Below are positions 1 to 12,829 of a DNA stretch of 64,000 bases, piece by piece. Every line of letters starts with the position of its first letter. The stretch's first letter is position 1. The stretch covers positions 2,792,501 through 2,856,500 of the forward strand of contig CM034143.1 in assembly GCA_019914995.1 (NCBI GenBank). Reading direction: 5' to 3'. The notes below the pieces were generated by a model, which was not told where the DNA came from, searched no databases, and saw nothing but the letters and a program-made list of their open reading frames with translations. Source of the DNA: Acanthochlamys bracteata (taxonomy: Eukaryota > Streptophyta > Magnoliopsida > Pandanales > Velloziaceae). The position numbers were made by a program, and so were the translations under genes.

Positions 1-299
1 ACTAAATCTAAAATGGAGCACAATAAGCTCAATTAAAGCCGTTAGAGAAACAAACTTCTTGATAATACCTTCTTGCATATAAAGGTTATAATTGGTCAAA
101 GCAAATTTAGTCCAAATATGGAAGGAACATGATCAAAATTGATCCTTAGTTGTTAAATGATTATACTATCCAAATCCAATTGAATTGGATTGGATTAGAT
201 TTGACCAAATCAATAAAACTCAGCTAATATATAGTAGTGAATCGGAAAGAAAATCATACATATGCACTATTAGAAAATTGGTATTTAGAAACTAAACTA

Positions 300-720
300 T
301 TAGCAACTGCTATAATCTGATCGCTACTGATTGGACTAGCAATCAAAATATAATTGGTTTGTACTAGTTAATCAGTAGCGATCAACAAACTAAAAGATTG
401 TTATTACGAGACTAATTGCGATCTGAGGAGGGGGAGATAACTCAGACCCCAAAGACTGGAGTTGGTGGTGGGGAAGAAGGGTTGTCGCTGGAAGCGGTGG
501 TAGGAGATCATTAGAATACATGTTCGCAGTTGCTTGAACATCTAAAATCAGATAGACACTAGTTACTACTACAAAAGCAAAAGCAACCAGAGTAGCGACG
601 ATCGTTGTTTTTGAAGATTAAAGGTGACTCGGCACCAACCTAGTGACGCATTAGCGACAAACTTTTGTTGAGGTCACTGTTAGTGTCAGTTATTAGAGTA
701 GTACAGAAAATTCAAAAAAT
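300..720. mobile_element. Possible CACTA-like (En/Spm) transposon remnant
   Basis: A strong inverted repeat lies at about 318-386: TGATCGCTACTGATT on the left is matched by AATCAGTAGCGATCA on the right, around a loop of about 25 bases. GCGAT/GCGAC motifs recur at about 412, 594 and 650. Short GCGAC-type subterminal repeats in both orientations are typical of plant CACTA elements. A CTACTACAAAAG stretch near 566 resembles a CACTA terminus. No transposase is visible and the ends are not defined, so this is an inference. Confidence 0.35.
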
Positions 721-2500
721 TTTTTAAACACAATGTCTATGTGTGTATATATATTTGAGAGGTGTTCATCACAACTTCATAACAACACCAAGTGTGAAAG
801 ATATAAGAGAAATTATTTTAGTGAGAGTTTTCACTTACAATGTAACACAATAGCTTTTGTTTTTGCTTAGTAACTTTCTTAAGGCAAGTTTATCTTTCCT
901 TAGGTATTTTCATTTTCTTCATGTAATCTCTCGTGATCTATTTTGTTATATTATTTTCTCAATTCTCGTATTTCTTAGATAAGATTCTTAATTATATTTT
1001 ATATTTTTGCTATATTTATTAACAACCGAGTATAGTCAGTATTTTCAATAAGTCTCTCTTAACTCATCGAAGCTTAAAGGCCTAGTGTAGCTTCACTCAC
1101 CGGCAAAAAATGAAACCCATTCATCCACCTCATGCACTTTAATTGCTTTTGTGCCATTCTCTCACAGCATGAATCTCAAATTAATAACTTGTACAATAGT
1201 TCCCATTGTCTGCTACAGTTGCGGTGATTAAGAGCCCACGACCATAGCCGTTAAACCTCCTACAATATTGCTGCCACCTTAACGTGCTCTTATTGAGATA
1301 CCAGTCATCTTCTATTCATATGGAGGGCATATTATATTACTGCAAATATTGGCAAGCCGACGAATCATTTGCAGATAACCTGCAATATAAGAGAATGTAA
1401 AATCTCACTAAGTGAGGCAAAATATCTCCAGGTTAAAACTTTCAATTCAACAACTTCAATCCTTGACATTGAAATCGGTTAGGTAAAAATCCTGTAATTC
1501 TATATTTGACACATTTAAATTCGTATCGTTCTATTTTGACAAAATCTAAGTTACGATTTTGCATTTTAAGCTTTAAACGTCTATTCTAGCACATATTAAT
1601 CCAGAAACTTTCTAGAGTAGAAATTTGAGCCCAAAGTCAAAGAGAAATATAAAATGAAGTGAGTTATAACACATCTCATGCGCCATCACAACTCTAGTAA
1701 TCTTTTAAAAGAATATTCATTCAAAATACTCTTCCACTAAAGTGTGTTGCTAATAACCATCGAAAATTTAGACAACCTAATAACAATGAACACCAAATTG
1801 TGTTTTTTACGGATGGATGCCAAGAGCAAAAGTCAATGGAGGAAAGAGTAGTACTTCGTTTTGACACTTTTATCCATAATTATAAATAATTTTTTAATTC
1901 AATTGAATATAGGTTATTAAATTTTAAATTTGATGAGCCAACGACTCTTACCCCCTCCGACCCAAAACCATAAATCTTTTGATTAAAGTAATTATATGAT
2001 TATTTGGGGAGTCATTAGTCTCTTCAAATTCTAGCTTTATTAAATAGAAAAAACTAAAACTTGGAGTTATAGTACGGTAATCTTATTGCTTAATTAGAGA
2101 GGTAAGAAACAAAAATTTATATCATATTAAAATAATAATCAAGAGTTAATGCAACTTAATATGTATATTAAAATTTATAATATTAAAAGAATATTTGCAA
2201 GTAATTTTTAAAAAAATTTATTACAAAAAATATTTTAAAAAATTGTAAAAATAATATTATTTTTTATCTAAAAAATAATAATAATAAAGTTTTACTACGT
2301 ATTTTCTAAAATTCTAAAATTATTTTTTAATATATTCAAAAAAATAAATAAATATTAAAAATTAAAAATTAAAATGAAAATATAAAATAAATAATATCGA
2401 ATGAGCTCTACTGTTTACTTTTTAGAAAGTAGACTAAAAATTTCTAAAATTTGGAATTCACCAAAACGCGAGAATGGTGAATTAAACCAAATTCAAATAC
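721..2500. other. AT-rich intergenic DNA
   Basis: No open frame or RNA gene could be supported here. A TATA-like stretch at about 745-755 is followed by a transcribed-looking tract, which may be an old LTR, but no partner LTR or primer-binding site was found. From 1850 on, the sequence is very AT-rich. Confidence 0.5.
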
Positions 2501-2508
2501 AAACTAAT

Positions 2509-2722
2509 TTTTGGCGTGCGTTTTTTAATTTTAAAATTGAATTTTTTGATAATATTTTTAGAAATGAATTGTTAAAAATAGTATTATTAAAAATAATATG
2601 TTTTTTTATATTAAAAAATAAGTTGAAGTAATTTTTTATTTTTTTAATAATAAAAAAAATAATAAAAATAGGTTTTAGTAAGAAAGAAATAACTTTGATG
2701 TACAAAATAACGCACGCTTTGT
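2509..2722. mobile_element. AT-rich MITE-like element
   Basis: Short inverted ends (GGCGTGCGTT on the left, AACGCACGC on the right) bound about 200 bp of nearly pure A+T. Similar AT-rich pieces occur elsewhere in the window (24310-24520 and 29108-29372, with less certain cases at 15.3, 15.6 and 17.3 kb). The exact ends and target duplication are not clear. Confidence 0.4.
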
Positions 2723-2799
2723 CTGACAATCACCCTTAAATCCACGCAATATTATACAAATAGATGAATTCATTTAGAAGGCTATCTGATTCTTGTACG

Positions 2800-3487
2800 T
2801 ACAATGAACTCGAACTCAAACCTATGTCGCACGCATAACTCGGTCATAAAGATTCGGACAAATAAATCCACCCTTGTTTCTCGTTCTCTCCCTCCCCGCC
2901 TTGCTTGCTTGCTACCATCCCTCGTTTTAGGGCTTTACGGATTGCTTCAATCCGTATTCCTATTCTTAGATAGAAGCTTGCAATTCTTCTCAATTCAATC
3001 CATTTCCTCCATCTCTTGTTTTCCAGCACGCAAAGCAAAGCAAAGCAAGGCAAGGCAAGGCAGCGTTAGGTTTTTCTGCATCACGCTTTTATTTATCTCG
3101 ATTTGATCGTAATCGAGACGTTGTGTGTGGATTGAGAGATTCATTAGTAACACAATAAACTTTTTTTGATTTGATTTACGATTATTAATTGGTTTTCGTA
3201 AGATCTTGCGCTGCACATCTCGATTTATTTATTTATTTTTCTCTCTTTAAATTGGGGATTCGCAGCGTTCCGACAAGAGACTCCGTGAGATTTTTGGTCG
3301 CTGTTATTTTGTTTGGCCATCGAAAATTGAGGTTTTCTTGTGAGATGTAGAGGTGATGTAACTATTAGGAATTTCGATTCTGCCTTTTTTTTCATTTGGA
3401 AATATTGAGGGGAATGGAGTTGATTTAATCTCTTAAATTTTAGTCTGGCTTCTTGGTTAGGAGAGAAAAATAAAGATCTGGTTAAGG
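2800..3487 (+). promoter_or_regulatory. Probable promoter and 5' leader of the F-box gene
   Basis: Pyrimidine-rich tracts typical of plant leaders (about 2875-2900) precede the F-box start codon. At about 3030-3063 lies a run of roughly seven five-base units, first GCAAA and then GCAAG. The open frames across this stretch on both strands look like chance. The transcription start cannot be placed from sequence, and an intron in the leader is possible. Confidence 0.45.
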
Positions 3488-6400
3488 ATGACTTTGAATT
3501 TCTCGACGTGCTCCGTGTTCCCTTCTCGCACCTATGTCAACAGTGATTATATGCCAGCAGCGCTAGGTTTTGAGCCTGGGTCTTGGGTTGAGCCTTGCTC
3601 TATCAGTTGGGAGGCTGATCTGTGGGATTGGTGTTATCAGCTGTCTGGCGAAAGCAGTAGTTCTATAGACCCGATCGATCTTTTACCGTCTGATCCCTTT
3701 GGGATGGACTTGAGTACCACAACAGCTGCAATTGCTTGTTGGATGGAGGATTTAGGTGCTGACCCAAATGATGTGGATGTTGAAAGATTGCAATACTTTT
3801 GGGACCAGTCCTTATGGTTGTATTCAGAATACCATGAAGGATTTGGCTACGCTGATAAGTTATCAGCGATATCCAGAAATGAAATTTATGATGAAGGATA
3901 CATGTCCTTTGTTGATGTGGGAAAGGCATCAGATGGCTACTGGAATAGTGCTGGCGAGGTTGTGCGTGAGGAAAGTATCCCACACGATGGGTTTTTGTTG
4001 TCACTCAGTTATTTGGGCGTACGAGATCTTCTCTCTGTTGAAGGGGTCTGTAGGTCCTTGCGGTCAGCTGTTTATGATGATCCTTACTTGTGGAGGTGTG
4101 TCCACATTGACTCACCTTTAAGTGAGACGGTTACAGATGATGTCCTTCTGCAGCTGACAAATCGAGCCCAAGGAAGTCTCTATTGCTTGAGCCTAGTTGG
4201 CTGTTCAAGGATTACAGATGATGGCCTGAGGCAAGTGCTTGAAAGAAATCCTAAGCTAACAGAGGTATTTTTTTTTGCTTTTCCTTTCAAGTACTTTTCT
4301 GGTTTCTATTTCCTCTGCTAACCTATTCGTTATGATGTACCCTTCACTTATGCATTCACACTATGGAATGCTGTTTTGCTTTAAGAATTTGTTCAGTGGG
4401 TCACATGCATACGTTAGAATGTCTTACTTTTGTGACATAATTTTGTGAAGCTGAGGCATCATTGTTCGTATATTACAATATACCATGGTAGATTATAGTG
4501 CTTCGTATGGAAACTAATGTTCTTATTTGAAACTGCTCGAATGACTGGTTGATTATATTGTTGACGGTGCAATATATTCCATAAATAGAATGTTCTCTTC
4601 TCATTCCTATTATCTTAATGCCATTGCTCATTGGACTACTAGTACTTGGATTGGATGCCAATTTTATGATTCAGCCTTGCTCCAGATTCTATATAATTTA
4701 GCCTTTGAAATAGAATTGACATGGTTTAGTTTCTGTGCCAATTTGGCCACACTTTAGCCTTCTATGTGGCTAAAATGGCTAGCAAAACATTATTAGTGAT
4801 GGTGAGAATGGTTTTTGGCTTGCTTGTGACGTGCCACCGCTGCAGTGATGTGAATAGCATAACTAGGGTTAATCTGCTGGTTATATGTTCAGCAAGGGTT
4901 TTGCTACATTTCACAAAATATGACATATGATAAATGACCTAAGTTGCAAACTAAGATGTAGTTTGGGACTACATTGCTAAGCAAAGGTGATGCAGGACCG
5001 TCCTGCAAAATGTTAAGATTGAACATACTTGTGTGTAAAATTGTCTATCAATCTTTAAAAGTTACCAATTTGCGTTTACACCACCCAATATGATAACAAT
5101 AGTGTAACATTAAACAAGCATGCTACTGGCAATAGTGTAATAAAATTGGAATTATTTATTGACTTATTGCTGTCACCTGTACATTCTTGATGAGGTGTAA
5201 AAGCCTCTACATCATCCTATGCTGACATATTATGAATGTAGCTAGGTTGTGCATTGGTATCATAACACATTTGTGTCCTGGATACTTATACTCCTATACA
5301 TTTATTTTGGTAATGTTCAGGATCTTGCTGGCCGAATTATTTATTTTTTGTTTATTGCTTGCTTGATTAGACATGCAAAAGTTAATGTTACAGTCAAATC
5401 TTTGTTTTTCCCCAATTCCAGAATGCACATCCTCCTTTATCTCGAGAAGAGGGAAAAATAACAAGAAGTAAAGTAAATTTAGTCCTCTTTGTGATGCTAT
5501 GTTAATGTGCATGCACATATTTTTAATACGAAAGCTTTCACGAACTGGGAGAATAATATTGTCATTACTTATTCTAGGTGCTTTTCTTTGGCCTGGAACT
5601 GTAGGTTAGCATTCGTGGGAGGTTGATGTTGGTTGTTTTTAATCACGAATATAACTGAACTGAAGATTGTAGAATTCTATTTGTAGTTGGTTTCCTTTTA
5701 ATAAGTCTATTAAGGAGTTGTAATACTTCGCCAAAAAACAAATTAACTATATTTGTTGGCAAAATCAAAAGTGCAGGACTCCCTCGAATGAAATGAAATT
5801 TAATAGGTCTTTAATTTTATTGAGTTCCACACTGAAAATGTGTATTGTCAAATTGGTATCTTTGTTTGGGCATGAAATTCAGGTCTTTGATGCAAAAGTG
5901 CACCATGATAGTTTCGATATCAAAACATGACTGAGCCACTAATTCTGTATATACCATTTTTCCACCTTGATGAAATTGAACATCTAGTTGTTCATCTATA
6001 ACCCCCAGCTGATAGCATATGCTCTCTTGCTATTCATCTACATAGAGTGTTTTATACATGCAGTAAGGTCTTATTTCAGCTTTGCAACTTACAATATATT
6101 GGGATTTGCAGACAGATTTTGAGGCATTTTGTCATGTCTCTTTGGCAAAAAGTTATACTGACTTGAATAATATGTTAGATCGTGTGTTAATTTTTTTTAT
6201 TTGACTGAAGCTAGTAACTTCTTGCAATGCTAAGCAGTTGGCTGGGATAGTTTTAAACTTCTGCTGTTTTTTTGCTCTTGCAGCTAAGTATTCCTGGATG
6301 TCTGAGGATTAGTATAGATGGCCTCATTAGCAACTTGAAGGCTCTCAAGTCAGCTGATATTCTCGGAATTAAACACCTGAGACTTGGTAGACTCTTCAGC

Positions 6401-6763
6401 CTAACAAAAGAGCATTTTGAAGAGCTGAAGTTCTTGTTGGGCATCAACCATCTGCAGCAGCCAAATGGCACCAAGCTGCGCTTTTATCATATTTTTAATT
6501 TCTCTTTGTCAAATTGCAGCGATGAGTTCACACTTGATATCGAGATGTGCCCTCGATGCAAAATGTTCACCATTGTCTATGATTGCCCTTCTACAAATTG
6601 CAAAAAGGGAGGAATGGAGATTTGCAGGGCATGTGAAGTTTGCATTCCTAGGTGTCTGCAGTGTGGCAGATGTATAAAGGATGATGACAAGTACGTGGAG
6701 ACATTTTGCCTTCGTTGTCTTTGTTCAGAGTGTTTCAAGGACCCCACCTCCAAGTTAGAGTGA
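3488..6763 (+). CDS. SKIP14: F-box protein SKIP14-like (two exons)
   Basis: Exon 1 is 3488-4264 and exon 2 is 6284-6763. The 2,019-bp intron has a GAG|GTATTT donor and a TTGCAG acceptor, and the phase-0 join gives 418 residues. The N-terminal part (WEADLWDWCYQLSG, then DLLPSDPFGMDL) matches the plant SKIP14 family. An F-box lies at about residues 165-208, including LSYLGVRDLLSVEGVCRSLR. Leucine-rich-repeat-like segments follow (about 215-300). A Cys-rich tail spans about 348-409, with CPRC, CRACEVC, CLQCGRC and CLRCLCSEC pairs likely to bind metal. In Arabidopsis such proteins bind SKP1/ASK adaptors in SCF ubiquitin ligases; the substrate is not known to me. A poly(A)-signal-like AATAAA lies near 7248. 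The in-frame stretch around residues 328-339 fits family spacing poorly and could hide a small local difference. Confidence 0.9.
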
Positions 6764-7300
6764 TCAGAGACATGGCATTCTATCAGCATGCCGTTGTTGG
6801 ATTATGGCAATGTGGATTTTCTATAATTAATGCACTCAATTTGGTCATCTTGGCTTGCGTATCCCAAGGCGAAGAAATTAAGCATTTGCTAGTGTGCTGC
6901 CCAAGGTTGAGAACAATTTAAGAGGAGGCAAATATTCCATGTCTAAAGCTGAAGTTTTACCCCTACAGTGCTATATCCAAGAAGTGTTTCACAAACAAAG
7001 CTTATAATGCATATTCCCTATCTTGTTGGAAGATGGCAAGTTACCTGCTGGAGATGCATTCTACGGTTCTCTTAATATGTATGCTTGCAGAATCTTCTGC
7101 GAACTGAAAGCTACTTTAGTGTAATCTAAGTGGTATTTCTGTATATTGTGAGCTATGTTGTGTGAGTAGCCTTGTTCTTCTTTCTTGAGTTATGAAACTT
7201 GTGCAAAGACCTTGTATTTAAGAAATGAGGATTGGAGCATGAGCTGTAATAAACAGGATGTAAATTGTAATAAACTGATGAAGTCACAACTCTTTGTGAA
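6764..7300 (+). other. Probable 3' UTR of the F-box gene
   Basis: No second gene is seen between the stop codon and about 7300. Poly(A)-like signals (TAATAAAC) occur near 7247 and 7269. Short open frames here read through the UTR and have no recognisable product. Confidence 0.5.
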
Positions 7301-8639
7301 CTGTATTGTTTGCGCTACACGGACGGCCTCGGTTGGGGTTGCTTAAGAATACTGTTGAAAAAACAAGCACCTTTTAGAGGTTTTCCCTAAATAAAATATA
7401 CGCCATAAAATGGGATTTGCTATTGGGCCATGAAATGTCGATTTGTTAAGTTTGAAATTCCTACAAAAAGTCGTTACCTGGACAGCCTTTTTGTTGAAAA
7501 TTCTATCAGGAACATCTCATACAAACAAGTTGCTTAGTCACGTTGGTTTTTTTGGAGATCAAGAGAAACCTGCTCTCGTAAAATTTTCAGATGTGGCATT
7601 GAATAATGAGTAGAACTGCATATCAAAACTAGAGAATAGTCGCTTTTTACAAGTGTTTCTTATCATATTTGTAGTCAAATCAAAATGGTTTAAACTATGC
7701 TTTTGATCTAATGGTGTTTCTTATCGAAATATTGTCTATTTTGCAATATTTCTAGATACAAAGACTCTGGCTACTCATTCATGATGTTAGCGCCTAGATT
7801 GCATTTTCTAGCTATCTTTGCTAGTGTCCTTGAAAGAAAAGTAAAAACTTGACTGCCATTTGGAAGAAGGCTTCTCTAACATATCATGGTATTATTGCAT
7901 TTTAAAAATTTTAACCTTTTGGCTGAATGCAATTTTAAATGCTCATTTCTAATTCTATTTCCACAGATATGTCATACTTCCAGTTATGTGGATCAATGGT
8001 GATAGAAGCACGATCCCATGCGTTGCTCATCCCAATGGAGTATTTTATCATGGGTTATGGTCTCTATAGGCCTTACTAGTTTAACAATAGTTCCCCAGAG
8101 TCCACCGCAATTGTAAAAATCGGACCGATCCATCCGAGTCAACCTGGAGCGCAAGCCGCTCCGAGCTAACAATAATACTGTTCATACAGTCGACTTGAAT
8201 TGATTCAGATTGACCCAGAATTTTATATACAAAAATTTATATGGTTGCACTATTGTAATCCGGCTTAATGTGTTTACACTTTATAGGGCTTCGACTTGAG
8301 CTGATGAACAAGTAAAGGCATTTTTTTTTCTTTTCCTATTTTTCTTCTGCCGTTGTTCGATCCCCGCTTTGTCCGAGCTCGATCGTCGCTTTGTCCGAGC
8401 TTGATCATCGCTGCTACACTGTCTCGAGTCTTTCGACATCACATTGGGTGCTGCTCCAGTTCAATTGCAGCTTTGCAACTGTAAATCCGAACCTTAATTT
8501 GCTTGAGCTCGATGTTCGTGTCCGTTTTATTCTTTTTGTTCATTCGGTTGCTCTGCTGCTTCTGTTCACCGGTTAATCAATATCTGGGATTGGTTCGAAT
8601 ACTTTCAATCCTTCTACATAGTCTACCCAAACAATTCCA
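7301..8639. other. Intergenic, nothing recognised
   Basis: AT-rich spacer. A slightly GC-richer stretch at about 8090-8580 has short open frames without family resemblance. Confidence 0.5.
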
Positions 8640-11060
8640 CAAACTCAAAATTTTTAAAACAAAAGTTTGATCCTGCTTGGAGTCATTGCAGACTTGCTAA
8701 AATTGGTGGAAGTAAAATAAGCATGTTGGTATGCAACTATTATTCGCGAGCATTTGCAAAAGGTGGATTTAATAGATTCAAACAATACTTAGCTAGAGTG
8801 AAAGAAAAAGTTAGAGCTTACAAGGTCATTCTAGCTGATGTTCGCTATCAAATGAAGCTACATATTGATGATTTTGATTTCATAAAAAGAAGACATCAAG
8901 AAATGTTAGATTAACAGAATCCGTTTAGCCAACACCGTAGAGAATCTGAGGAGCTAGCAAGCTTACAACACATTCAGTGGAAATATTCTGGTAGATCAAG
9001 GCACGTCAACATGATCAAGAATAGTAGATTGTAGTATGGGCAGAAGAAAGCATATAGCTACAAAAAGAAAAGAGATAATACTTATGGATTCTTATTTCAT
9101 GCTGAGAATCACTCCTAATGCACAACTCACTTTAAGAGTGTATTGCAGGCAATAGAAAGATGTGGGATTGATATATCCAAGTGGATGATTGATGTATATA
9201 TTTTCGCCGTTAATTCCATATGGTAGATGCTATTGCTAATATGTGTTTAGGTTATAAAGCTCCTTGCTATCATAGTTTTCAAAATTTTTCATTGAATAAA
9301 AATTTTGAGGAAGATAAGGCGCTATATTGAGAGCTATCGTGATGCATGGAAGACGACATGATGCAGTATCATGGCTGATGAATGGACAGACTAAAACAGA
9401 AGAACCCTCATCATATTCTAGTTTATTGCCCAAAAGATACTGTCTTTCTCAAATCTGTGATGCATCTGATACTTCCAAAACTACTGAGATGTTATACAAG
9501 TTTAAAAAAATTGTCTTATATGTGGGTCCTAAGAATGTGGTCCCACTGATAATTCTTCTAATTATATTGTTACTAGTAGACCATTGAACCAAAGGTTTAG
9601 AGATTTATTTTGGTCTCCTTGTGCTGCACACCGTATTAATATGACGTTTCATAATTTTGGCCAGTTGGATGAAGTTAGTAACTTAGTGGCTCATGCATCT
9701 AGAATTACCATTGTTTTTTTTTACATTTGATGAGAAAATTCATATGTGGAAAAGAGATAATTAGACCAGCATGACTGATTTTGTTACTAATTTTATTATT
9801 TTGCAAAGTATATTGGCTCACAAGAATAGTTTAAGAGTTATGATAACATTAACAGAATGGACAACCTTATTGTATGCTAAGGAAAGTAAAGGAAAACAAT
9901 CATAGATGATGTTTTAACTCCTTCATTGTTGAAGGAGTGTGCAAATATAGTAAAACTTAGTGCTCCTTTACTTTGTGTTCTTCGCATTGTTGATAGTGAT
10001 GATGGGCCTTGCATAAGGTACTTATTTGATGCTATTTATAGTGCTAAGCTTAAATATTGGGAAGATTTAAGAGAAATAAAGAAAGAATTACATCATACAT
10101 CAATATTATCAATGATAGGTGCAATAATCAGTTAGGTAAAGATTTTTCATTCAGCTGATTGTTGGTTCAATACTTATTATCAGTATGATAGCTTTTTCCC
10201 TGAAAAGATAAATTCTATTTTACCGGAAGTTCTGGATGTTATAGAGAAGTATGCTTTTGGAGTTTTGAGTTGATTAGTAAACTGACTGGTGAGATGAACC
10301 TATTTAGAAATGCGAAGGAGACGTATTTCTGCTATAGCTAATCGTCAAACAATGACCCTAGATAGTTGATTATTGTACTGTTTTGTATAATTATTTTTTT
10401 CTAAAAGTGTTTTTGTCTAACATATACTTTTGTATATGAATGGTGAATGTTATATGAAAATACTGCTATACATCTATAAAAATTGGCCATTCATGTTTTA
10501 AGCCAAACATGTAGTGACTCATCTTACGAGTGGAATTAAAGCATATTTTAGTACATACATTTTACAAAAAGAAATAGATTTGAGCATCAACGGGTTAATG
10601 ATCTTGTGTATATTCGTTGTAACTTGAGATTGAGACAAAGGTAAAACTTCTTCTATCTTTTTTTGTTGATTTTTTTGTTCATACTTCTATATGTTTGTTT
10701 TTTTTACTGAATTGTATTTACATATTAGGCATTATTTCAAGGGTCAAAACTATGACCTTATGGATTTAAAGAACGTAGTGACAATGATGATTGGATAATC
10801 ATAAATGAACCCTCTATTTTAACTAATGAAGAGTTAGAAGTATTTTACAAATAATTGAAAGTATGATCCATTCACGAGAAATCCATTGATGATAGGTGTT
10901 TTTTCATTTATATTTATATTAGATGGTCATTAACTCAATTTAAGATTCTAATTTTTGGAATGAAATTATTTATTCGATATTAAACCTGAATTGGACCTTG
11001 ATGATTTTGGTAATGAGGAGAATGAAGAGTAAGGTGATGAGCATAAGTCTACCCGAAATT
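8640..11060 (+). pseudogene. hAT-family transposase pseudogene
   Basis: Pieces of a plant hAT transposase appear in order but in shifting frames with many stops. A BED zinc-finger region at about 8665-8905 (DPAWSHCRLAKIGG, then GGFNRFKQYLA) has lost a zinc ligand: the CxxC reads CNYY, and the usual His in RFKQHL is Tyr. The central DUF659-type segment at about 9360-9590 reads SIMADEWTD and later VLYVGPKNVV. It is followed at about 9610-9680 by FWSPCAAHRINM. Weaker C-terminal resemblance runs past 10200, with an acidic tail near 10990-11050. A dead DNA transposon; its terminal repeats were not found. Confidence 0.8.
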
Positions 11061-11199
11061 TCTGCTCCCTAACATGGTATGTTAATATGTTTAGTATTTT
11101 CCTTTTTCTAATGATGATCCTATATTCAATCTCTATATGTCTATAAGCATTAATCTAGAAGTAACCTTTTCTACATGACCTAAAATATATCTTAATGTT

Positions 11200-11555
11200 G
11201 TGGATTTTTTTTTCTTGTTGGCTTGTTGTGGATATGTGCCTTACTAGCTTGCTGCCCAGTATGGCTATCCAGTATGGCTATGACACACTTACGCTATGGA
11301 TTTTGTTTTTTCTTTGCTGGCCAGTATGGCTTACTGGCTTGTTGTGGACTTGTGGCTTACTAGCTTACTGGCCATTATGGCTATGGCACACTTTATGCTA
11401 TAAATTTTTTTTACCTTGCTAGCTAGTATAACTTATTGACTTGCTAGCTTGTTGTGAATTTTTTTCTTACAGGATTGTTGCTTACTGTCTTGCTGGCCAG
11501 TATGGCTATGACAAACTTTATGCTATGGATTTTTTTCTTTACTGGCCAGTTTGGT
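11200..11555. repeat. Imperfect minisatellite, about three units
   Basis: Roughly three units of about 110-135 bp are built from the phrases GGCTTGTTGTGGA, CTTACTAGCTTGCTGGCC, AGTATGGCTATG and ACACTTTATGCTATGGA, each followed by a T-rich tract. The 75-residue open frame across it is only the repeat read through and is hydrophobic by composition. Confidence 0.65.
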
Positions 11556-12829
11556 GAAAGTCACTGGAATAAAATTTTTTTCTTTCGAGACTAAAGGCAT
11601 CTCCGAATATCACGTCTATTAAAAAAAATTGAAAACAGGACAATGTAACAGTTGAAGAATGAAATTTTAATTTGAAAGAGTACACATAATAGTTTAAGGC
11701 TAACTGCTCACTAAATCAAATCCTTGTATAATTAATGGGATTGGATATTTGGTTTAACCCTCAATTACTATACAACTGTCTGAAGCAACAAGTTCTAGGA
11801 TATTCAAAGTGCAAAAAAAAACCTTCTTCTACACCTATGCTAAAGTTTATATAGTGAAGAATTCAGACATTCTGCCTGATGAAATTGTATTTGTATCATA
11901 AAGCCTTCTTGATTATTACATTTCAGAAACTATGTTGAAGGGTGAAGAAATTCATTTGAGCAGTTTAGATAGGTCTACGTCCTTAAATTTGCAACAGGAA
12001 AATCTAGTGAAGGCTTCAGAAATTGTCTGTATCACAAAGTGTTTTGATGTCTATGTTTCAGAAACTATGTTATAGGGAGAAGCTTTTGATTTGAACAGTT
12101 TAGATGGATTTACGTCATTCAAATCGCAACACGTGAAGAAATCTGAAAATTGTCTGTATCACAAAGCATTCTCTGGTAAGCACGAGAAAGGTGCAATGTT
12201 AGGCAATAAAGCGGTGTTATACTTTCCACCACATGTCAATGATGTTCACTTTCTTGTAGAAATTATACTTAAACATTAAGGTCAGATTTAAGTTAGGAAG
12301 GTGACCTAAGTACCGAACAATCCCTTTCAAGGAAGTGTTAGGAACATGACTTGTATGAGCCATAGTTGGCCAGCAGTAGAATTGCGCGTCAAATATCTGT
12401 TAGAGGAGCCCATGAAAATACGTTATCAGTTAGTGAGTTAAAGGATGAGTTTGAGCTGGAACGTTTCTCGACCGTTGGTATGTATGAAGCAATTAAGTAA
12501 TAAGTAGTAGGGGATCTAAGTTTACGCTGTATTGATAATTAGTTGCATGAGGTTTCTCTGTGTAATGCATGATGTATATCACAAATATTGATGTTGATGG
12601 ACAGGATTTTAGAGAATATCATCAAGTGTGGGATTGATCAATTGGAGTCTTGTGTCATGAGTTTTTGTATTGGATTCTTCCTTTTCTAAGATTCTTCACA
12701 TTTCAATTAATAGACAAGTTAATAATATAATTCAATGTGAGAGATCGTGAGGTTTCTACTCTTAACATTTAGTAATTTCCTCTGTAACTCCCCATATTTT
12801 GGTATTTGATTAGTGTCTATTTCCACCTT
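11556..12829. other. Spacer with an unrecognised paired repeat
   Basis: Two related stretches of about 130 bp (about 11925-12055 and 12056-12185) share TTTCAGAAACTATGTT, GAGCAGTTTAGAT/GAACAGTTTAGAT and TTGTCTGTATCACAAAG. In one frame both read as similar peptides separated by a stop, and the second continues to a stop at 12279. It may be the remnant of a gene with an internal repeat; no family is recognised. Confidence 0.35.

Noticed and set aside
2804-3216. Overlapping open frames of 69-100 codons on both strands upstream of the F-box gene
   Set aside because: They lie in the pyrimidine-rich leader and simple repeat and show no family resemblance.
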